Shown: positions 24,678-32,939 of the stretch, piece by piece
Layout of the letters: each line of letters opens with the position of its first letter
Numbering within the stretch: the first letter of the stretch is position 1
Assembly (NCBI RefSeq): GCF_000514775.1
Contig: NZ_AZWO01000016.1
Coordinates: forward strand, 8,079 to 72,078
DNA: 64,000 bases
Direction: 5' to 3'
DNA from: Salinispora pacifica CNR114
GTDB lineage: Bacteria > Actinomycetota > Actinomycetes > Mycobacteriales > Micromonosporaceae
Translations under genes and position numbers: made by a program
Notes under the pieces: model-generated
What the model saw: the letters and a program-made list of their open reading frames with translations, nothing else
Database searches by the model: none
What the model was told of the DNA's origin: nothing

Positions 24678-26057
24678 GTGTCGTTCCGTCCGCGTCTGCC
24701 CCGGCCCCACGGCCAAGGTGACGCATCGGCGGGAGAGGCGGACCGGCCCCGGCGCGAGCTGACCCTGATCGCGGCCGCTGCGTGCATCTTCCTCGTGCAG
24801 CTGGACTTCTATGCGTTGAATCTGGCGTTGCCGGCGATGGCGGCGGAGTTGGGTACCACCACCACCGATCTGCACTGGGTGGTCAGCGGCTACATCCTGG
24901 CCCAGGCGGCGTTTCTCATCCCCGGCGGCAAGCTCGGCGACATCCTCGGTCGCCGCCGCATGCTGCTGGTCGGCCTGCTCATCTTCGGGGCGGCTTCGCT
25001 CGGTGCCGGTCTGGGCTCCGATCCGCCGATCGTGATCGCCTTTCGGGCCGTGCAGGGGATGGGTTCGGGCATCGTGTTCCCCCTCGCCTTCGCGGTGATC
25101 ACCGAGGCCTACCCGGGGAAGCGGGCGAAGCGGGCGATCGGCAACGCCTACGGCATCGGGGCGGTGGCGCTGGCGCTGGGGCCGGTGCTCGGCGGCGGGG
25201 TCACCGAGTGGCTCAGCTGGCGCAGCGTGCTCCTGGTGAACGTGCCGCTCTGCGTTGTCGCCATCGTCGCCATCGTCGCCTGGCTGCCGGAGTCGCGGGA
25301 CCCCACGGTGTCGCGGGCGATTGACCTGGCTGGTCTGGTCGTGGTGGTGCTCGGGATCCTCGCGATCACCGTGGCCGCAGACCGGATGAACGCCTGGCGA
25401 CCGGTGGTGGCCACCGCCCTCGCTGTCGGTGGGCTGGTGCTGCTGGCCGCGTTCGTGCTCCGGGAACGGGCCGCCGAAAGTCCACTGGTCCGGCTGGATC
25501 TCTTCCACGACGCCAGGTTCGTGGCGGTGACCCTGATGGGGCTGGTCGCCAACATCGCCTTCGTGGTCACGATCTTCGCCACCACAATCCACCTACAACA
25601 GGTCCGGGGCTACTCGCCGTTCGTCGCGGGCCTGGCGGTCCTCGCCGCCTCGATCAGCGGTGGCATCGCCGGTCCGTTCGCGGGTCGGCTCAGCCAACGG
25701 GTCGCGGTGCGTCGACTGATCGCCGCGGCCACCCTGGTCGGCGCGGTCGGCCTGGTCGTGGTGGCCATTGGCGGTGAGATCGTGCCGTACCTGATCGGTC
25801 TGGCCGTCGCCGGGTTCGGCTACCGGACCGGGCTCACCCTGACCAACCTGGGCACGCAGGCCATGGTCCCGGCTGAGCGAGCCGGCGAGGCATCCGGGAC
25901 CACGCTCTCGATCCTCTCCGCCGGCTCGGGCATCGCGATCGCGACGGCCGGCACGCTGATCGAGCAGGGCAACCTCGCCACCGGCATCATGCGGGTTCTC
26001 CTGGGCATCGCGGCCGGTAGCGCCGTGGCCGCGCTGCTGCTGGTCCGGATCCCCTGA
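24678..26057 (+). CDS. MFS exporter, DHA2 (EmrB/QacA) type, copy 2
   Basis: A tandem paralogue of the preceding MFS protein, 459 residues. It has the same N-terminal run ACIFLVQLDFYALNLALPAM and motif A GKLGDILGRRRMLLVG. The frame is open upstream to 24351, but those codons are the 2H relic. GTG 24678 matches the start of copy 1 (both read VSFRP) and again sits six bases after a -10 box, TACGGT, without a ribosome site. Differences from copy 1 are spread evenly with no lesions, so both copies appear functional. Confidence 0.85.
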   Translation: MSFRPRLPRPHGQGDASAGEADRPRRELTLIAAAACIFLVQLDFYALNLALPAMAAELGTTTTDLHWVVSGYILAQAAFLIPGGKLGDILGRRRMLLVGLLIFGAASLGAGLGSDPPIVIAFRAVQGMGSGIVFPLAFAVITEAYPGKRAKRAIGNAYGIGAVALALGPVLGGGVTEWLSWRSVLLVNVPLCVVAIVAIVAWLPESRDPTVSRAIDLAGLVVVVLGILAITVAADRMNAWRPVVATALAVGGLVLLAAFVLRERAAESPLVRLDLFHDARFVAVTLMGLVANIAFVVTIFATTIHLQQVRGYSPFVAGLAVLAASISGGIAGPFAGRLSQRVAVRRLIAAATLVGAVGLVVVAIGGEIVPYLIGLAVAGFGYRTGLTLTNLGTQAMVPAERAGEASGTTLSILSAGSGIAIATAGTLIEQGNLATGIMRVLLGIAAGSAVAALLLVRIP

Positions 26058-26155
26058 CCCCCGACCGAGCTACGCCGCTGCCCGGGCGGCCAAGGGTGAC
26101 TCCACGGCCGCGGTGTTGACACCGCCGCTACCGGTTGCGGCACCCAGTGTCGCCG

Positions 26156-27178
26156 CTACCGGCGCGGCACCAGGTGGCGCAGCTCCCGCAGGGGCGCCCG
26201 TTCCTGCACCGAAACATCGTTGACGACGATCTCCCGGTCCAGGTTGGGCAACTCCTCCGAGTCGCCACGGCGGAACTGGGCCAGCAGGGTGGCTGGGTTG
26301 GTTCCCGGCACGGCCCAGCCCTGCTGCTGCAACCGTGCCCAGACGGTGTGCATGATCTGTGCGGACATCCGCCCCAACGCCTCGGTGTCCTGGTGGCGGT
26401 GCTTCCGGAGGCCAAGGTCAACCTGGGACAGCGCGTCCAGGCCGACCAGTTCCAGCAGGTCAACCAGCATGGCCGTCTCCACCCCGTAGCCGGTGACGAA
26501 CGGCAGCTGTTCCAGCACCCGACGTCGACCTGCGTACTCGCCGGCCAGAGGCTGCACGAAGCCGGCCAGCTCCGGCCAGAACAGGTTCAGCAGCGGCCGG
26601 ACCATCAGCTCCGTCACCCGCCCACCCTCGTTGTCCTCCTCGGGGCCGGGCTGGTCTTCCAGCGGTCGGTGGTAGAAGCCCTTCACGAAATCGATCGACG
26701 AGTCGGTCAGCAACGGGCCGAGCAGACCACGTACGAAGTGCGGCCGGAATTCGCGCAGGTCAGCGTCGACGAAGGCGACGAGGTTACCGTCGGTGGCGGC
26801 CAAACCGGCCCAGAGCGCGTCGCCCTTGCCGGCCAGCCGGGGCAGGCCCTGGGTGATCTCGTCCTGGCTGACCACCTCCGCGCCGGCGGCCCGGGCCACC
26901 TCCGCGGTTCGGTCGGTGGACCGGGAGTCGACCACGACCAGCTCATCCACGAGGGGGACCTGCTCCATCAGGTGTTCGCGGATCGTCGAGACGATCGGCC
27001 CGGTCGTCGCCTCCTCGTTGTAGGCGGGTAGCACCACGCTGACCCGGTTCTCCCCCTTCGCCTCCATCAGCCGCTCGATGTGCCAATCCTGCGCCGATGA
27101 CGTCCGAGACGTGGTCCATGCATCGACAGCCGGTGAGACGGCCGGTTCTGGATTCCGCACTGGCACCCCCCGAGTCAT
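26156..27178 (-). CDS. gpgS: Glucosyl-3-phosphoglycerate synthase
   Basis: A GT81-family glycosyltransferase making glucosyl-3-phosphoglycerate from NDP-glucose and 3-phosphoglycerate, the first step to glucosylglycerate and methylglucose lipopolysaccharide (known from mycobacterial GpgS). Motifs: VSVVLPAYNEEATTG, then VVDSRSTDRTAEVA, KGDALWAGL, and VAFVDADLREFRPHFV with the metal-binding DAD. Later come VKGFYHRPL and GYGVETAMLVDL. The start is placed at ATG 27178 (340 residues); its ribosome site is weak, and a nearby GTG is possible. It lies 85 bases after the anthranilate synthase gene on the same strand. Confidence 0.85.
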   Translation of the reverse strand: MTRGVPVRNPEPAVSPAVDAWTTSRTSSAQDWHIERLMEAKGENRVSVVLPAYNEEATTGPIVSTIREHLMEQVPLVDELVVVDSRSTDRTAEVARAAGAEVVSQDEITQGLPRLAGKGDALWAGLAATDGNLVAFVDADLREFRPHFVRGLLGPLLTDSSIDFVKGFYHRPLEDQPGPEEDNEGGRVTELMVRPLLNLFWPELAGFVQPLAGEYAGRRRVLEQLPFVTGYGVETAMLVDLLELVGLDALSQVDLGLRKHRHQDTEALGRMSAQIMHTVWARLQQQGWAVPGTNPATLLAQFRRGDSEELPNLDREIVVNDVSVQERAPLRELRHLVPRR

Positions 27179-27263
27179 GGCAGAACGCGCGGGTGGACTT
27201 CCCCTTCGTACGTCGGTTAACCCGCGTGGCGCCGGGGTGAGGCGGCCCGCCGGGTTACCGGTG

Positions 27264-29180
27264 TCACGGTGCCACGGGTCGTGGGCACCGGCGGCTCGCC
27301 GCGGGCAGCAGGTCGTCCAAGAGGTCGGCGAGCACATCCACGCCGTCCGGGCTGAGCACCGACTCGGGGTGGAACTGCACCCCGGCCACGCTGACGCCGC
27401 GCAGCGCGTTGACCGCACCGCTCGTGTCGTCCCGGGCCACCTCCACCGGGCCGTACGGGGTGGGCAGGCGATCCGTGTCCGCTCGGGCGGTGAACGTCGA
27501 GTAGAAGCCGACCCGCCGCTGGACGCCGAAGATCTCCACCTCTCGCTGCAGCCCCTGGTACGGGGCGTCCCGGCGGTGCAGGGGCAGCCCGAGCAGCCCG
27601 CAGAGCAGCTGGTGGCCGAGGCAGACCGCGAGGGTTGGCTGGCCGGTGGCGAGGAGCTCGGTGAGCAGCCGGCGCAGCGCCACCATCTTCGGCTGGGTCA
27701 GCGCTGCTGGGTCGCCGGGCCCCGGGCCGACCACCACCAGGTCGTATCCGTCCCGCGGGCCGGGCGCGTCCCAGGGCCGCACGGTGACGCTGAGGCCGAG
27801 CGCCCGTAGCTGATGGGCGAGCATGCCGGTGAAGGTGTCTTCCCCGTCCACGATCAACGCCCGGCGGCCGGTGAGCCCGGGACGGCCGGGGGTGTCCGCC
27901 GGCCGCTGGTCCAGCCAGAACCGGGCCAGCGGCGCGTTGCGGGCGGCCAACGCCGCGCGTACCTCCGGGTCGTCGGCGAGCCGGGGCACCGCCCCCGCGG
28001 CTGCTGCGGGTGCCTGCGGGCCGAGGCCCAGCGCGGCGAGCACCCCGGCGGCCTTGGCGTGGGTCTCCGCGACCTCCCCGGCGGCGACTGAGTGCCGGAC
28101 GAGGGTCGCCCCGACCGACACCCGCAGCTCACCGGTGGGGGAGAGCTCGGCGGTACGGATCAGGATTGGGGCGTCGAGGGTCTGCCGGCCGCTCTCGTCC
28201 CGACCGAGCAGCGCCAGCACCCCCGCGTAGTAGCCGCGCCCGGTGCGCTCGTGTCGCGCGATGACCCGGCACGCGTTCTCCATCGGGCTGCCGGTCACCG
28301 TGGGGGCGAACATCGTCTCCCGCAGCACGTCGCGGACGTCCTTCGACCCCCGCCCCGCCAGCAGGTACTCGGTGTGGGCGAGGTGGGACATCTCCTTCAG
28401 GTACGGGCCGACCACCTGGCCGCCCCGCTCGGCCACCGAGGCCATCATCTTCAGCTCCTCGTCGAGGACCATGTACAGCTCCTCGGTCTCCTTCGGGTCG
28501 GCGAGGAAGCGCAGTAGGTCAGCCCGGTCGGCAGCAGCGCCGGTGTGGCGGAAGGTGCCGCTGATCGGGTTCATCAGGACCAGCCCGTCGTCCACGCTGA
28601 CGTGCCGCTCCGGGCTCGCCCCCACCAACGTCCGAGCGCCGGTGTGCACGATGAACGTCCAGTAGGCACCGCGTTCGCGTAGCAACAGCGAGCGCAGCGC
28701 CGCCAGCGCCGCCCGCAGCGGCGCACCCTGCACGGTGGCGTGCAGGGTGCGGTGGATGACGAAGTTGGCGCCTGCTCCCTGGCCGATCTCGTCGGCCAGG
28801 ACCCGGTCAACGGTGGCCGCGTACTCCTCGTCGGAGCTGTCGAAGCCCGCGTTCTGGGTGACCACCGCGTCGTCCGGCAGCGCCGCCAGCGCCGTCGGGA
28901 GGTCGATCTCCTCGTGCCGGTCGATCACCAGGCACTCCAGCGGGGCGCCGTCGTCAACGCAGTCGAAGCCCCGTTCGATCACCTGCCGGTAGGGCACCAG
29001 CGCGAGGGTGGCTGGCCCCGCTGCCCCGGTCGGCAGCGGGATGTCGGCGAGTCGTTCCACCACCCGTACCGACCCGGTGTAGAGGTCGAGGTGGTCGGCG
29101 CCCTCCCGGCGGACGAGCGCGAACGGCCCGGGGTCGGTGCCGGCCGCGACGGCGGCGAGTAGCGGGGGAAGGTGGGTCAT
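27264..29180 (-). CDS. trpE: Anthranilate synthase, fused TrpE-TrpG
   Basis: A single 638-residue chain making anthranilate from chorismate and glutamine. Residues about 1-420 are the chorismate-binding TrpE-like part: VGASPERHVSV, LMNPISGTFRHTG, DEELKMMASVAE, TVTGSPMENACRV, GRGYYAGVLALLG. Residues about 440-625 are a class I amidotransferase, with nucleophile Cys in LAVCLGHQLLCGLLG and the His-Glu pair in GVQFHPESVLSPDGV. The fused order resembles trpE(G) of streptomycetes and also PhzE enzymes. The upstream Trp leader peptide favours a role in tryptophan supply. ATG 29180 follows GGAG; the longer open frame upstream is non-coding. Confidence 0.85.
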   Translation of the reverse strand: MTHLPPLLAAVAAGTDPGPFALVRREGADHLDLYTGSVRVVERLADIPLPTGAAGPATLALVPYRQVIERGFDCVDDGAPLECLVIDRHEEIDLPTALAALPDDAVVTQNAGFDSSDEEYAATVDRVLADEIGQGAGANFVIHRTLHATVQGAPLRAALAALRSLLLRERGAYWTFIVHTGARTLVGASPERHVSVDDGLVLMNPISGTFRHTGAAADRADLLRFLADPKETEELYMVLDEELKMMASVAERGGQVVGPYLKEMSHLAHTEYLLAGRGSKDVRDVLRETMFAPTVTGSPMENACRVIARHERTGRGYYAGVLALLGRDESGRQTLDAPILIRTAELSPTGELRVSVGATLVRHSVAAGEVAETHAKAAGVLAALGLGPQAPAAAAGAVPRLADDPEVRAALAARNAPLARFWLDQRPADTPGRPGLTGRRALIVDGEDTFTGMLAHQLRALGLSVTVRPWDAPGPRDGYDLVVVGPGPGDPAALTQPKMVALRRLLTELLATGQPTLAVCLGHQLLCGLLGLPLHRRDAPYQGLQREVEIFGVQRRVGFYSTFTARADTDRLPTPYGPVEVARDDTSGAVNALRGVSVAGVQFHPESVLSPDGVDVLADLLDDLLPAASRRCPRPVAP

Positions 29181-29265
29181 CGGGTCTCCTCGGTCCGGTG
29201 CCACCCGACGGGCGTCCGGTGCCGGTCCGAGACCGACGGCCGCCTCGACGGGCGGCCGCGTGAAG

Positions 29266-29325
29266 CTACGCGCGGAGAGTGGCCGCCGGGTTGGCGGGCC
29301 ACCAGCGGTGCGGGTGCGCGAGCAT
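29266..29325 (-). CDS. trpL: Tryptophan leader peptide (attenuator)
   Basis: The reverse strand encodes MLAHPHRWWPANPAATLRA followed by TAG, with tandem Trp codons at positions 8-9. The form (M-x-A-H...WW...) is that of the leader known upstream of fused trpE(G) in Streptomyces, where ribosome stalling at Trp codons controls attenuation. It ends 85 bases before the trpE start. Between them lie GC-rich inverted repeats, including one pairing GGTCTC with GAGACC across the ribosome site of trpE. The pairing scheme is inferred, not folded. Confidence 0.75.
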   Translation of the reverse strand: MLAHPHRWWPANPAATLRA

Positions 29326-29357
29326 GCGCACCAGCTTACGCGGTCGTCGCCGAGTAC

Positions 29358-29446
29358 GGAAGCGAGAGCCTCACCTCGCCGGCAGCGTGACGACGAGGAC
29401 CACAGGGCGGAAGCGAGAGCTTCACCCCGCCGGGCCGGATAGCGTG
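29358..29446. repeat. Two-copy direct repeat carrying a GAAGC-GCTTC palindrome
   Basis: GGAAGCGAGAGC followed by a TCACC/CGCCGG segment and AGCGTGAC occurs from 29358 and again from 29409, a period of 51 bases. The second copy contains the perfect inverted repeat GAAGC-GAGA-GCTTC. The repeat lies in the divergent region between the trp leader and the FGGY kinase, and ends next to the kinase start. Confidence 0.6.
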
Positions 29447-29453
29447 ACCGACG

Positions 29454-30839
29454 ATGACCACACTCGCGTTGGAACTGGGCACCTCCTCGGTACGTGGTCT
29501 GGTGCTCGACGAGGCAGTCCGGCTGCTGCCCCGGGCGTTGGCCCGGCGGCCGGTGAGCCCTGTCATCGGTGCGGACGGCGCTGGCACGCTGGATGCGCAG
29601 AGCTACCTCGCCTGCCTGGGGCAGTGCCTGGACGAGTTGGCCGCCGGCGGGCACCTGGACGGCGTCGAACTGGTGGCGACCTCCGCGCAGTGGCACTCGG
29701 TGGTCGCGCTCGCCGCCGACGGTGCCCCGATCGGCCCGGTGCTCACCTGGCTGGACACCCGAGCGGTGCCGCTGCCCGGGCAATCCGGCCCGCGCGACCC
29801 GGAGGCTTTCCACCAGCGCACCGGCACCTGGTGGCACCGCTGTTACTGGTCGGTCCGGCTGCCCTGGCTACGGGTGAGAGTCGGTGGTTCCGCCACCCGC
29901 TTCGCCGGGCTGGCCGAGTACGTCCTCGGCGTGCTGCTGGACCCGGTCCCGATGTCGGTGTCGCAGGCCTCCGGCACCGGCCTGCTCGACCTCGGCACGA
30001 TGGGTTGGGACCCGGAGGCGTGTGCGCTGGCCGACACCGGCCCGGGGGAGTTGCCGGAGTTGGCGCCGGTGGACTGGCATGGTCGGCTGCGCGCGGAGTA
30101 CGCGCGCCGCTGGCCGTCGTTGGCCAGGGCGCGGTGGACGGCCCCGATCGGTGACGGGGCCGCGTCGAACATCGGCTCGGGCTGCGTTGACCCGGGACGG
30201 GCGGCGGTGACGGTGGGCACCTCGGCGGCGGTCCGGGTGGTGCGGGCAGTCGCGCCGGGGGAGCCACTGCCCCGGCTGGCACCGAGCCGCTGGCGGTACC
30301 GGGTTGACCAGCGGCACATCGTCACCGGGAATGCGTACTCCGCTGGCGGCAACCTCTTCGCCTGGGCCAACCGGGAGTTGCGGCTCCCCGACCGGGCCGA
30401 GCTGAGCGCGGCACTGGCCCGGGTGCCCGTCGTCGGTGGCGGGCCCCTGGTGAACATCGGTTTCGGGGGCGACCGGCCACCGGGACTGGCTCCGGCGGGT
30501 TCCGGGGTGTTGGCCGGGCTTGGCTTCAACACCACTGCCGTGGAGATCTTGGCCGGCCTGATGCGGGGTCTGAGTGAGCTGGTCGCGGTGGACCTGGCGG
30601 CCCTGGAGTCGGAGCTGGGCTCGCGGCCGGTCGAGGTGGTCCTGGGCGGTGGGGCGATGGTGGCGTCCGAGTGGTGGCGTCGGGCCTTCGCCGTGGCCCT
30701 CGCTCCCCGGTCGGTCTGGTACCAGCGGAACCCGGAGATCGGCGCGACGGGCGCGGCGCTGGTGGCACTCGGGCGGATCGGCGACGCGGCCGGGGTGGCC
30801 GACCTGGACCGGAGCGGCGAGCTGACCGCTCCCTCCTGA
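29454..30839 (+). CDS. FGGY-family carbohydrate kinase
   Basis: An ATP-dependent sugar or polyol kinase of 461 residues with the acetate/sugar kinase fold. The N-terminal phosphate loop is LALELGTSSVRGLVLDE. The catalytic Asp lies in GDGAASNIGSGCVD, and the second domain holds VTVGTSAAVRVV and VVLGGGAMVASEWWRRAF with EIGATGAALVAL. The family includes gluconokinase, xylulokinase and glycerol kinase. TWLDTRA after the first domain is most like gluconokinase or xylulokinase, but the substrate is open. It is a single gene diverging from the trp leader. Confidence 0.8.
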   Translation: MTTLALELGTSSVRGLVLDEAVRLLPRALARRPVSPVIGADGAGTLDAQSYLACLGQCLDELAAGGHLDGVELVATSAQWHSVVALAADGAPIGPVLTWLDTRAVPLPGQSGPRDPEAFHQRTGTWWHRCYWSVRLPWLRVRVGGSATRFAGLAEYVLGVLLDPVPMSVSQASGTGLLDLGTMGWDPEACALADTGPGELPELAPVDWHGRLRAEYARRWPSLARARWTAPIGDGAASNIGSGCVDPGRAAVTVGTSAAVRVVRAVAPGEPLPRLAPSRWRYRVDQRHIVTGNAYSAGGNLFAWANRELRLPDRAELSAALARVPVVGGGPLVNIGFGGDRPPGLAPAGSGVLAGLGFNTTAVEILAGLMRGLSELVAVDLAALESELGSRPVEVVLGGGAMVASEWWRRAFAVALAPRSVWYQRNPEIGATGAALVALGRIGDAAGVADLDRSGELTAPS

Positions 30840-30914
30840 CCTGCGCGCCGCCGAACTCCGCGCCCCCGACGCTGTCGCACCGCTCCCGAGCACGGCGCGG
30901 GCTACGCCTCGCGC

Positions 30915-32288
30915 TCAGAACCCGCCCGCCGCGATCACCTCGCGGTACCAGTGTGCGCTGCGCTTGGGTACTCGGCGTTGGGTTGGGTAGTCCACGTAGA
31001 CCAGCCCCCAGCGCTGGTCGTAGCCTTCGGCCCACTCAAAGTTGTCCAGCAGGGACCAGACGTGGAAGCTCTCCAGCGGTACGCCGGCGGCGAGGGCACG
31101 GTGTGCGGCGGCCAGGTGGTCGCGGAGGAACTGGATCCGGCGGCCGTCGTCAACCGTCCCGTCTGCGCCGAGGGTGTCCGGGGTGGGCAGGCCGTTCTCG
31201 GTGACGGTCAGCGGGATCGGGCCGTAGTCCCGGGTGATCCGGCTGAGGATGTCGTACATGCCTTCGGGGTAGATCTGCTGCCAGGAGGCCTCGGAGGTGG
31301 GCCAGCGTCGCACGGTGGTGCCCGCAGCGGTGACGTAGTACGGGGTGTAGTACTGCACGGCCAGTAGGTCCACGGGAGCGGAGATGATGCCGAGGTCGCC
31401 GTCGTGGATGCCGCCGATCATCCGGTGGCCCGGGCCGAGATCGTCGAGCACGTCCTGGGGGTAGCGGCCGGTGAGCGTTGAGTCGAGGTAGAGCCGGTTC
31501 TCGTAGCCGTCGTGGCGCCAGGCGGCCTCGGTCGCGTCGGGGGAGGAGCCGGCCGGGTAGCACGGGTGCAGGTTGAACGCCGGCCCGATGCGCCCGGTCC
31601 CACTTCCGGCCCGGTACGCCCGGACGGCGAGTCCATGCGCGAGCTGCAGGTGGTGCGCGACCAGATATGCGGCCTGCTGGTCCTGGTGACCGGGGGCGTG
31701 ATGGCCGGAGAGGTAGCCGTTCTGCACCACGGTCTTCGGTTCGTTGATGGTGAGCCAGGTCGGTACTCGATCCCCGAGGGCCCGGAAGACGTGTTCGGCG
31801 TAGTCGGCGAAGCGGTAGGCGACTTCCCGGGATTCCCAGCCGCCCCGGTCCTGGAGGGCTTGGGGGAGGTCCCAGTGGAACAACGTCGCCACCGGTTGGA
31901 TGTCGCGGTCATGTAGTCCGTCGAGCAGCCGACGGTAGAAGTCCAGCCCGCGCTGGTTGGGCGTACCGGTGCCGTCGGCCTGGATGCGGGGCCAGGCGAT
32001 GGAGAACCGGTAGCTGCGCAGGCCCAGCTCGGCCATGAGGTCGAGGTCCGCGTCGTACCGGTGGTAGTGGTCGGCGGCGATGTCACCGGTGTCGCCGTTA
32101 CGGGTCCGTCCGGGGGTGTGGCTGAAGGTGTCCCAGATCGACTCGCCCCGGCCGTCCTCCTTGGCCCCGCCCTCGATCTGGTAGGCGGAGGTGGCGGCTC
32201 CCCAGCCGAAGTTCGGTGGGAAGCGCAGGGTGCCTGCTGGCTGGTGTGCCGAGCTGTCGGGCTGCGCGGGGTGGGGGAGGGTCGACAT
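30915..32288 (-). CDS. GH1 beta-glucosidase (BglC-like)
   Basis: A cytoplasmic family 1 glycosidase, 457 residues with no signal peptide, hydrolysing cellobiose and short cello-oligomers. N-terminal signature FPPNFGWGAATSAYQIEGG; acid/base Glu in WLTINEPKTVV; nucleophile Glu in LTVTENGLPTPDT; and SLLDNFEWAEGYDQRWGLVYVDY near the C-terminus. ATG 32288 follows GGAG. A perfect CebR-type box lies 36 bases upstream, and the cellulase gene diverges on the other side, so induction by cellobiose is likely. In other actinobacteria bglC sits with cebEFG; no importer is seen here. Confidence 0.9.
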   Translation of the reverse strand: MSTLPHPAQPDSSAHQPAGTLRFPPNFGWGAATSAYQIEGGAKEDGRGESIWDTFSHTPGRTRNGDTGDIAADHYHRYDADLDLMAELGLRSYRFSIAWPRIQADGTGTPNQRGLDFYRRLLDGLHDRDIQPVATLFHWDLPQALQDRGGWESREVAYRFADYAEHVFRALGDRVPTWLTINEPKTVVQNGYLSGHHAPGHQDQQAAYLVAHHLQLAHGLAVRAYRAGSGTGRIGPAFNLHPCYPAGSSPDATEAAWRHDGYENRLYLDSTLTGRYPQDVLDDLGPGHRMIGGIHDGDLGIISAPVDLLAVQYYTPYYVTAAGTTVRRWPTSEASWQQIYPEGMYDILSRITRDYGPIPLTVTENGLPTPDTLGADGTVDDGRRIQFLRDHLAAAHRALAAGVPLESFHVWSLLDNFEWAEGYDQRWGLVYVDYPTQRRVPKRSAHWYREVIAAGGF

Positions 32289-32322
32289 CGGGGGAGTCTC
32301 CTCTGTTAGTTCTGAACCGGAC

Positions 32323-32336
32323 CGGGAGCGCTCCCA
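32323..32336. promoter_or_regulatory. CebR-type operator 1 (GH1 side)
   Basis: GGGAGCGCTCCC (32324-32335) is a perfect 12-base palindrome and matches the CebR box TGGGAGCGCTCCCA at 13 of 14 positions. It lies 36 bases from the beta-glucosidase start. Confidence 0.8.
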
Positions 32337-32592
32337 AGGACAGAGTACGCCTTCGGTTCTCCCGGCGGGAGCCCGGAGGTGAGGGGATTCTAGACAGGGT
32401 GGGGGGTGGTGTGCCCCGGTCGCGCTGTCGCCGGGGTGCGAGATGGGGGCGGGGGAGGGCAGCCCCCGCCCCCATCGGTGCTGGACCCGCCGGGTCGGAC
32501 GGTGGCGTCTGGCCCGCGCGTGTCACCTGGGAGCCGGGTCACGCGAGTGGCTTGTGGGTCACCTCCTTCCACTGTGGAAGTGGGAGGCGAGG

Positions 32593-32606
32593 TGGAAGCG
32601 CTCCCA
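32593..32606. promoter_or_regulatory. CebR-type operator 2 (GH48 side, distal)
   Basis: TGGAAGCGCTCCCA matches the CebR consensus at 13 of 14 positions. It lies about 335 bases upstream of the cellulase start and upstream of its TTGACA box. Confidence 0.7.
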
Positions 32607-32663
32607 ATTTTCTGGTGTGACTGTAACGTCTCGTAACTGCTTCGTGAAAGCGGCTTAACAAAA

Positions 32664-32713
32664 TTGACACATCCGACTGAATTGATTCGCTACTCCTTGT
32701 GGGAGCGTTTCCA
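32664..32713 (+). promoter_or_regulatory. Cellulase promoter with CebR-type operator 3
   Basis: TTGACA at 32664-32669 is a good -35 box, and TTCGCT or TACTCC near 32686-32696 is a weak -10. TGGGAGCGTTTCCA (32700-32713) matches the CebR consensus with two changes and covers the likely transcript start. The leader to the ATG is about 230 bases with no gene. Confidence 0.6.
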
Positions 32714-32939
32714 GGCATGGCAAGCTGATGGATGAGCCGCCGTCGCGGGAGCGCGGGGCCGAGGGCAGCCGGGACGTCCGGTGCGGCACCCGAGGTGGAC
32801 GGGCGCTCGTCCACGCCACATCACCGGCCCCGGCCTTGGCCGGGAGTCCTTCACTTCGGGTGCCTCGCCCACCGCAGGAAGAACGGCCAGGCGCCCCGCC
32901 GGAGTCTCGGCTCCGGCCTGGCCCGAGGAGACACCGCGC

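Noticed and set aside
27264..29180. Phenazine-type PhzE as the primary call
   Set aside because: The fused architecture fits PhzE too, but no other phenazine genes are present and the Trp leader peptide points to tryptophan supply.
27264..29837. Extended 857-codon anthranilate synthase frame
   Set aside because: Residues before ATG 29180 are shadow of the FGGY kinase and leader region. The ATG has a good ribosome site and the leader peptide lies upstream.
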